NCBI GenBank assembly: GCA_026645935.1
Contig: JAPKMP010000011.1
Location: 99,949-163,948, forward strand
Reading direction: 5' to 3'
Length of the DNA stretch: 64,000 nt
From: Candidatus Villigracilaceae bacterium
GTDB taxonomy: Bacteria > Chloroflexota > Anaerolineae > Anaerolineales > Villigracilaceae
How positions within the stretch are numbered: the stretch's first letter is position 1; each line of letters opens with the position of its first letter. Positions 58,991-64,000 of the stretch are shown here, one piece after another. The notes beneath the pieces are model-generated. The model was not told where the DNA came from and did not search any database. It saw only the letters and a program-made list of their open reading frames with translations. A program made the position numbers and the translations under genes.

Positions 58991-59212
58991 TTATTTTGTT
59001 TTGTCCTTAAGTGTTGGGGTAGCCGCTTTGAAAACGAAATGGTTGAAAAGATAGATCGGAGCTGCCAGCAAGAAAATGGCGAACACGGCAAGGATATCCA
59101 GCCCGAAGAGGATGATCTCCTCGAACCAGATGACGATGGACGTGCCGCCTGCGCCGGTGGCAAGGGCGGGTTTCCAATATTTCCGCAGGGCGGAGGTTGC
59201 ATTGGCAGGCAT
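58991..59212 (-). CDS. Small membrane protein (73 aa), first gene of the riboswitch operon
   Basis: A 73-residue protein: a soluble head (MPANATSALRKYWKPALATGAGG), then a long hydrophobic stretch (about 25-60, with FEEIILFGLDILAVFAIFLLAAPIYLFNHFVF) that could be one or two helices and contains an unusual buried Glu-Glu pair, and a Lys-rich tail. No family is recognised. AGGAG precedes ATG 59212, which is preferred to the longer reading to 59278 because that would enter the riboswitch terminator region. The acidic pair in the membrane may bind a cation or a partner. Confidence 0.75.
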   Translation of the reverse strand: MPANATSALRKYWKPALATGAGGTSIVIWFEEIILFGLDILAVFAIFLLAAPIYLFNHFVFKAATPTLKDKTK

Positions 59213-59260
59213 TGGGGTACTCCTTTCTGTTTGGTTGAACAAATCAGATATGGGGGCGGT

Positions 59261-59299
59261 GGAAAAGAAAAAGACCACCGCCTATCAGGCGATGGTCTT
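59261..59299 (-). terminator. Riboswitch expression-platform terminator
   Basis: On the minus strand AAGACCATCGCC (59299-59288) pairs with GGCGGTGGTCTT (59282-59271) across a 5-nt loop, followed by TTTCTTTTCC. Its 5' arm includes the CCATC that aptamer helix P1 needs, so the two structures exclude each other. Confidence 0.88.
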
Positions 59300-59388
59300 G
59301 CGCTTTAGTCCGTTCAGCCGGGAAATCTCTTTCCGTATTGACGACTGCCGGGCCCGAAACCAGTTCGGGGGCTACTCCCCATCGGAGT
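59262..59388 (-). ncRNA. yybP-ykoY manganese riboswitch
   Basis: On the minus strand the leader has the conserved pieces of this class in order: GGGGAGTAGC (59380-59371), AGTCGTCAATACGG (59346-59333 region), CCGGCTGAAC (59321-59312 region) and GCGCAAGACC near the end (59303-59294). Helix P1 is GATGG (59383-59379) with CCATC (59295-59291). The same CCATC lies in the terminator stem, so ligand-bound P1 should block termination and switch the operon on. The known members of this class bind Mn2+ and control Mn exporters, including P-type ATPases such as Lactococcus YoaB. Sequence and architecture agree with that. Confidence 0.93.
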
Positions 59389-59394
59389 AATTAA

Positions 59395-59423
59395 AGTTTA
59401 CAGCGGAAGTGCGGATGTGTCAA
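59395..59423 (-). promoter_or_regulatory. Sigma70-type promoter of the riboswitch operon
   Basis: TTGACA (minus strand, 59423-59418), a 17-nt spacer and TAAACT (59400-59395). The predicted start near 59388 lies just before the riboswitch P1 strand. Confidence 0.82.
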
Positions 59424-59438
59424 TTACATTTTCGAAAA

Positions 59439-60578
59439 TCACGCGGATGGTTGGATGTATCCTTCCGCATTCAAAATCCCCTCGAAGGCTCGCTCGGCAT
59501 CTTTGACGGCTTTCTCCTTCCAATCGGCTGCGGAGGGGTTGAACAGTTCTTCAAATCCGCGTTTGGCTTCGGCGTGGACTTGTTCATTACTCGTTCCATG
59601 CCAGAAGGCGCGGTTCTCGTGGATCATCACCCGCGGACTTTGGAACAAGCCGAAGAGCGTGTCGCCAAGGGTGCCGAATTCAAAGGATGTGGCGAACAGC
59701 CTCCTGGTGGGATAGTCGCGCTGCTTCAATCCGTAGATGTAATCTATCATGTCGCCACGGATGGCGTAAAACTCGTCTGCAGTGGCGGCGACCACGAGCG
59801 GATAGTTGAAGCGGTTTTCAAAGTAATTCGATGGGTTATTATCCAATGCCGAGTTGACCAAACTCATCTGGTAGCGCGGACCGTAGCCAGTGTGCATGTC
59901 GAGGTGTAAGACTTGCGTGTAGTCATGTAACGCTAATTTATACAAGTCCATGATTATGCGCGTCTCTTCGGGCATGTCCCTGCCGCCGTAATACAAGCCA
60001 TTGGGATGCCGGTATTGTCCGAGCAGTAACGCACTGCGGAAATTCTTCATCCCCATGCTGGACACGTGCCAGAGCAAACTGAACAAATATGCGAGATTGT
60101 TGAAGAACGTATTCGTGAGTTTCCCCGGCGGGTTTAGAAAACCGTGAATCCTGTCGTAGGCAGGATTGAATGTCGAATCAAAGAGTGGGTCGAGCATGAA
60201 GGTACGGTTCAGGTCGATGTTGTCGCGGTTGCCGCGCCGATGATTTTTCATACCCCACGGGTTGATGGCATGGACAAGCAGAAAGCCCGTCGTGCGCGGG
60301 TCGAGCTTTGGCAGGTACTCTTCCACGAATTTATGCATCATTGCCGAGCCGACATAACATTCCACGCCGTGTTCGCCCGTGGTGAAGACGAGGACCTTCT
60401 CGTTCTTTTCTGCCGCGGGGGAGTAGATCCAGTCGATGGTCAGGCTGTTATCGTAGGACATGACATGTTGATGCAAAGCCGCCTTGTTCCACATTTTTTG
60501 AATCGCGGGCAAATATCCGCGGAATCGCTCGCGGGAGGATTCGTATGTGGTGGGGAATAGGGAGAGGGTGTTTGTCAT
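59439..60578 (-). CDS. DUF2817 zinc-carboxypeptidase-like protein
   Basis: A 379-residue protein of the DUF2817 group, related to M14/AstE-type zinc peptidases and deacylases. Metal motif HxxE at H70/E73 in TTGEHGVECYVG and the second His in LHLDMHTGYGP; INPWGMKNHRRGNRDNIDLNRTF holds the Asn-Arg substrate pair typical of M14 enzymes (NRNxDLNR-like). No signal peptide is seen. The product could be a cytoplasmic amidohydrolase; the substrate is unknown. Start ATG 60578. It follows the C45 hydrolase gene by 71 nt, so the two may act on related amide compounds. Confidence 0.86.
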   Translation of the reverse strand: MTNTLSLFPTTYESSRERFRGYLPAIQKMWNKAALHQHVMSYDNSLTIDWIYSPAAEKNEKVLVFTTGEHGVECYVGSAMMHKFVEEYLPKLDPRTTGFLLVHAINPWGMKNHRRGNRDNIDLNRTFMLDPLFDSTFNPAYDRIHGFLNPPGKLTNTFFNNLAYLFSLLWHVSSMGMKNFRSALLLGQYRHPNGLYYGGRDMPEETRIIMDLYKLALHDYTQVLHLDMHTGYGPRYQMSLVNSALDNNPSNYFENRFNYPLVVAATADEFYAIRGDMIDYIYGLKQRDYPTRRLFATSFEFGTLGDTLFGLFQSPRVMIHENRAFWHGTSNEQVHAEAKRGFEELFNPSAADWKEKAVKDAERAFEGILNAEGYIQPSA

Positions 60579-60649
60579 GGTAGCTCTCTGATAATTGACG
60601 ATGGACGGTAGACGGTTTTCCATGGTCCATCGTCCGCGGTCTATGGACA

Positions 60650-61702
60650 TTATTTCTGATATGGTTCCAACTTGTATTCTGTATAAACCGTCTCACACGG
60701 ATGCCCGCGCCCGATCCAGGCGGTGAGCGTTTCCACTTGGACGATGATGCTAAATACGGTCACGCTGTTGTGTCCATGCTTGCAAATGGATGTAGGATAC
60801 CCGCCGTGGTCGGCAAGCAGTTGCTTGAACAGGTCGGGAGTCAATTTGCCGTAGTTCTCTTTTAAGAGGTACTCGGCTCGGTTGTGGCGGATGATCGAGT
60901 TGGCAATCGTGCTCCGGTCCAGTTCGAAGCGGCGCATGGCCGAATGGGTGTAGTGATTCGCGTGCGCCAGATAATCCTTTTCGATGTAGATTGCTTCGAG
61001 GTCGGTGGCGCTGCCCTCCATCGAATAGACTTCGCCTGTGCCATCGGCAAGCACGTTGTTATAACTCGACGCGCGTTCCTTGAGCAGACAGGCATCCATC
61101 GCTTCGCTCAGAGTCTTCGCCCCCAGAATGGCGCGCACTACCAAAAGGCGCGGCACACCGTGGCGGACGTCGTTGCTGTTAAGTTGATTTCCGGTCAGGC
61201 TGATTTTCGCTGCGTTGTAGCCCGCACTGATTCCCACACCGCCCGGCGAAACGCCGATGAATTCCGGTTCATCGCCTGTTTGCACTTTGAGGATGACGAG
61301 GTCTTCTTCAGTCTTTGCTGAGAGGTCGTTGGTATGTGCTACGAGGGTAGTGCCATCAAGTGTGGCGCGTCCGCGGGCAGCCATGTCGGTGCAGCCTTTG
61401 CCGTAGGGCGGAGTCTCCCAGAGTTCTTCCAGCATTGAAATGAAGAGTTCATCGAACGGAATTCCCGCGCCTTCTGCGATGCCCTCGAGTTCGTCCATGT
61501 ATTGCGGGTAAACAGCGCGGCTGTGGGTTTGATAGATGCGACCCTCGTTCACGAGCATATCCCAGGTTTTGCCCGGAGGCAAACTCTCGCGCAGCTGACT
61601 CATCATCTTTGCGATCTGCGGTTTGCATCGCTCGCCGATCTGCCCGCCGACTTCGCGGTACGTCCCGCGCGCTTCGATGACGGGGATGGGGTGGTTGGAC
61701 AT
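60650..61702 (-). CDS. C45-family Ntn hydrolase (acyl-CoA:6-APA acyltransferase-like)
   Basis: A 350-residue protein of the C45/AAT family, which self-processes to expose a Cys nucleophile and cleaves amide bonds. The candidate nucleophile is the Cys of YGKGCTDMAARG at about residue 108, with VAHTNDLSAKTEEDLVILK following as in family members. Other marks are GTYREVGGQIGERCKP, SPGGVGISAGYNAAKISLTGNQL and AHANHYTHSAM. AAGGAG is 5 nt before ATG 61702. Natural substrates are unknown. It lies before the DUF2817 gene on the same strand. Confidence 0.88.
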   Translation of the reverse strand: MSNHPIPVIEARGTYREVGGQIGERCKPQIAKMMSQLRESLPPGKTWDMLVNEGRIYQTHSRAVYPQYMDELEGIAEGAGIPFDELFISMLEELWETPPYGKGCTDMAARGRATLDGTTLVAHTNDLSAKTEEDLVILKVQTGDEPEFIGVSPGGVGISAGYNAAKISLTGNQLNSNDVRHGVPRLLVVRAILGAKTLSEAMDACLLKERASSYNNVLADGTGEVYSMEGSATDLEAIYIEKDYLAHANHYTHSAMRRFELDRSTIANSIIRHNRAEYLLKENYGKLTPDLFKQLLADHGGYPTSICKHGHNSVTVFSIIVQVETLTAWIGRGHPCETVYTEYKLEPYQK

Positions 61703-61714
61703 AACTTCTCCTTG

Positions 61715-61759
61715 AATCAAAAATGACCCGCCAAGTGTATCAGAACACCGGGCGGGTCA
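61715..61759 (-). terminator. Intrinsic terminator of the LysM gene
   Basis: GGCGGGTCA and TGACCCGCC form a perfect 9-bp stem (61751-61759 with 61724-61732) with an 18-nt loop. On the minus strand TTTTTGATT follows directly. It ends the LysM transcript just before the C45 gene start. Confidence 0.8.
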
Positions 61760-61778
61760 CATGCTGGTTTGCTGCGAA

Positions 61779-62651
61779 CTAATCCACGACCACCTTGCTT
61801 CTGTTGAATGTAATCGTGTGGACGGCATCCTCGTTCAACTTGAAACCGCCGGTGAATTTCACGCCGCCGACCCAGGCGACATAATCGATCCAGCCTCCGG
61901 GGATGGACGCCACGACCGTTCCATTGACCGGATATTCGTTGATGGCGTTCGTCCCATCAGCGCGGGTGGTGCGCAGGGAGATGTACACCTCACCGCCCGA
62001 TTTGTTCACGAGGCGCACGGTGCCGTCAGGCGCGTTCTTTGGGATGTCTCCCGGATAGGAAATCGGTTTCGGCTCCTCCGTTACAGCAACCGGGACTGAG
62101 CCCGGGTAGGGAACGTACCAGAAGGGGATATTCAAAACCTGCCCGACGTAAAGTATGTTGATGTCGATGATATGCGGATTCGCCGCCCATAGATCGTAGA
62201 TCGAAATGCCGAAACTGTACGCGATTCCCGCAAAGGTATCACCCGGCTGAACGACGTAGGTCCCGTTCACAATGGCATCCGGGGAGGAGATGTTGGTATT
62301 GTAGTAGTTGTAAGTGTAGTAGTAATTATTCACCACTGCCCCAGGCGTCGGAACAACCGTGACCGGTGTCGGTGTGATGATCACAATCGGGGTTAATGTC
62401 ACCCCAAAGTTCAAACCGGGGATGGTGATGACCTGACCCGCGGCAAGAGGTTCCTTCAACCCGGGATTCGCCGCATAAATGGCGGACGCCGTCGTTCCGC
62501 ACATCGCCGCCAGTTTCTCGACGGTATCTCCGCTTTCGACAGTATAAGCGCCGCCGCACACGCCTCCCGCGCGGACCTGGAGCGGAATCAGCGCTGCGAG
62601 CATTACCAACAGCGCGAATATGGTCATGCGAATGATCGATTTTTGAGTCAC
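61779..62651 (-). CDS. Secreted protein with two LysM domains
   Basis: A 290-residue exported protein. It has a signal peptide (FALLVMLAALIPLQVRA, cleavage near AGG), LysM 1 (about 34-80: AYTVESGDTVEKLAAMCGTTASAIYAANPGL.. VITIPG), a Thr/Pro/Val linker with a Tyr/Asn-rich run (NNYYYTYNYYN), LysM 2 (about 128-176: YVVQPGDTFAGIAYSFGISIYDLWAANPHI.. LNIPFW) and a C-terminal beta-rich part of about 80 residues of unknown type. LysM binds peptidoglycan or chitin-like glycans. The start is a GTG at 62651 with AAGGAGG 5 nt upstream. Confidence 0.9.
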   Translation of the reverse strand: MTQKSIIRMTIFALLVMLAALIPLQVRAGGVCGGAYTVESGDTVEKLAAMCGTTASAIYAANPGLKEPLAAGQVITIPGLNFGVTLTPIVIITPTPVTVVPTPGAVVNNYYYTYNYYNTNISSPDAIVNGTYVVQPGDTFAGIAYSFGISIYDLWAANPHIIDINILYVGQVLNIPFWYVPYPGSVPVAVTEEPKPISYPGDIPKNAPDGTVRLVNKSGGEVYISLRTTRADGTNAINEYPVNGTVVASIPGGWIDYVAWVGGVKFTGGFKLNEDAVHTITFNRSKVVVD

Positions 62652-62914
62652 GGCTACCTCCTTGCAGGGACAACTTTAATTCGTATAACCCCATGATAAG
62701 CCAAAAAGGGACGGAAGGCAATCGGCTTTTACGCGGAATTGCTTACAGATTCGTAACACCCTGCGGCACGTTCCAATGGCGGCAATGAAATGATTGTTTA
62801 GTTCTTGTCTTCAACCTATGGCGGCGGATGTGCCTCGGTTTAACCCGTCCTATCTTGTAGATATTCCCCGTCTTGTTATTTGTTCGTAATTCCTTAAGAG
62901 AGGTTATGAAATTG

Positions 62915-62996
62915 TCATTTCGAGTGGCGGTTTGCGCCACGAGAAATCTTGTTTGCGCAAATCCAGGATTTCTCCTCGTATCGCTCGTCGAAATGA
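62915..62996. repeat. Multi-hairpin repeat of the TCATTTCGAG type
   Basis: The outer arms TCATTTCGAG (62915-62924) and CTCGTCGAAATGA (62984-62996), an inner GTGGCG/CGCCAC stem (62924-62929 with 62935-62940) and GAGAAATC/GATTTCTC (62941-62948 with 62967-62974) give a nested, strongly structured element. The wording TTTCGAG..GAGAAATC resembles dispersed repeats. The remaining parts of the 62652-63133 gap show no gene; several T-rich words after 62740 may belong to the LysM promoter. Confidence 0.6.
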
Positions 62997-63133
62997 TAAA
63001 AATACCTTAAGGGACAAGTGTTTATTGCCAGATACCCGAGGTTTCGAATGTGCGGATGACGGCGGGATTGTCGTCCGGGTCGCTTCTGTTTTCCAAATTG
63101 GTGCTTGCAGGCTTCGATGGAAATTATGTGTCG

Positions 63134-64000
63134 TTAATTTATTTTTGCCGTTGACTTCAAGGTCTGTTCGTCCAGGTTCAGAAACGCATCCACCACCTGC
63201 GGGTCGAAGTGTTTTCCCGCATCCTCCCGGAGTTTTTGTTTCACTTCTCCGGGTTCGAGTCCCTTGCGGTACGGACGGTCCGAGACGAGCGCATCCCACA
63301 CATCCACAACGGCGAAGATCCTCGCCGCCAGCGGGATGGTCTCTCCGCTCAACTTGCGCGGATACCCGCTCCCGTCCCATTTTTCGTGATGACAGTAGGG
63401 GATGTCCAATGCCGGGTGCAGGAACTTGATCGGGCTGAGCATTTCAAAGGCGTAGACCGGGTGCTTCTCGATCAGGATCCTCTCCTCCGGGGTCAGAGCC
63501 GCAGGCTTCAAGAGAATCCCATCGGGGATCGCCATCTTTCCGATGTCGTGCAATAGCGCGCCGCGTTCGATGTGAACCAGGCTGGATTCATCCAACCCCA
63601 TCCTGCGCGCGAGTTCGCCGGTGAGCAATGTGACCCGCTTGGTGTGGCCTTCCGTTTCCTTGTCGCGCATGTCAAGCGCGCGCACCCAGCCTTCGAGCGT
63701 CGCCTGATACGCCGTTTGCAGTTCCTCGTAAAGCCGCGCGTTCTCGATCGCCACCGCCGCCTGGTTTGCAAAGGTGGAGATCAAATCCAATTCGTCGCGG
63801 GTGAAGATTCCCTTCTGGGCGCGGTTGTCCACATAGATCACGCCGATCAATTTATCCTTGACCTTCAATGGCGCGCAAAGGATGGAGAGCAGGCTGAACG
63901 CCGCCACGCTGGCTTGCTGCCCGAAGCGCGGATCGTCCTTGGCGCTGGTCGTCAGGACTGCCTCCCCGTTCTCGAGCACCTGGCGGACGATGCTTTTGCT
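63134..64000 (-). CDS. GAF-HD-GYP phosphodiesterase (5' part outside the window)
   Basis: The frame is open to the right edge, so 288 residues of a longer protein are visible. It has the end of a GAF domain (SILCAPLKVKDKLIGVIYVDNRAQKGIF..IENARLYEELQ) and a full HD-GYP domain: HTKRVTLLTGELARRMG, HDIGKMAIPDGIL, HHEKWDGSGYPRKLSGE and DVWDALVSDRPYRKG. It is closely similar to the HD-GYP part at 45003-47432 (GTGYP there, GSGYP here). It should hydrolyse c-di-GMP. The sensor part and start lie beyond the window. Confidence 0.93.
   Translation of the reverse strand, partial: SKSIVRQVLENGEAVLTTSAKDDPRFGQQASVAAFSLLSILCAPLKVKDKLIGVIYVDNRAQKGIFTRDELDLISTFANQAAVAIENARLYEELQTAYQATLEGWVRALDMRDKETEGHTKRVTLLTGELARRMGLDESSLVHIERGALLHDIGKMAIPDGILLKPAALTPEERILIEKHPVYAFEMLSPIKFLHPALDIPYCHHEKWDGSGYPRKLSGETIPLAARIFAVVDVWDALVSDRPYRKGLEPGEVKQKLREDAGKHFDPQVVDAFLNLDEQTLKSTAKIN

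Overview
The window looks like a chromosomal contig of a Chloroflexota bacterium, most likely class Anaerolineae. This is inferred from gene content and style: a mitochondrial-like citrate synthase next to a lactate/malate-type Mdh, DUF4386/DUF4870 membrane proteins, many GAF/PAS/HD-GYP sensors, lipoproteins with Thr/Pro-rich tethers, and hairpin-type dispersed repeats. Most of it has balanced to moderately high GC (33 of 60 bases G+C at 31921-31980). One clearly AT-rich block (about 34.1-38.8 kb; 23 of 60 at 36001-36060) looks foreign. No rRNA, convincing tRNA, CRISPR array, transposase or phage gene was seen.

Layout. 0-6.2 kb: 3' end of tsaD, then a converging, overlapping operon prfA, GT39-MalF permease fusion, MalG-type permease, prmC, tsaC (translation termination plus t6A synthesis with a transporter pair inside it). 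6.3-12.1 kb: uvrC with a coupled single-domain response regulator and a possible 35-aa membrane peptide, a Yip1-like protein, and an OmpR-type two-component system with a His-rich membrane protein. 12.2-19.2 kb: mostly minus-strand accessory genes (LysE exporter, two lipoproteins, an MDR reductase, an XRE membrane regulator, three DUF4386-type proteins, a sulfurtransferase). 19.4-23 kb: trxB, mdh and citrate synthase on the plus strand. 23-29.6 kb: a long minus-strand run (ABM-like protein, MBL-rhodanese, unknown 174-aa protein, GT-C enzyme, DinB, oligopeptidase B, 86-aa protein). 29.6-33.9 kb: deoC and a double-domain ALDH16-type aldehyde dehydrogenase, separated by a DUF433/DUF5615 toxin-antitoxin pair that is bracketed by a duplicated deoC 3' end.

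34.1-39.3 kb is the AT-rich island. It carries a five-GAF soluble histidine kinase and, directly downstream, a pseudo-receiver fused to a calcineurin-like phosphoesterase, and it is followed by degenerate direct and inverted repeats. This is the best candidate in the window for an undescribed signalling or defence module. 39.3-50.4 kb: an EAL phosphodiesterase, DUF3159/DUF1475 membrane genes with a possible truncated third gene, DegV, YdeI-like, EamA, LURP-one-like, a universal stress protein, a PAS kinase / response regulator / REC-PAS-GAF-HD-GYP cascade, and DUF72. 50.4-55.4 kb: a GMC oxidoreductase, an ECF sigma factor with a DUF5667 partner, and gamma-glutamyltransferase.

55.4-59.4 kb is a five-gene operon (73-aa membrane protein, P-type cation ATPase, 62-aa membrane protein, amphi-Trp protein, DksA-like zinc protein). 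It is headed by a good sigma70-type promoter and a yybP-ykoY-type manganese riboswitch with a terminator whose stem competes with aptamer P1. This points to Mn2+ export as the operon's job. 59.4-64 kb: a DUF2817 peptidase-like protein, a C45-type hydrolase, a secreted double-LysM protein and a GAF-HD-GYP protein cut by the window end.
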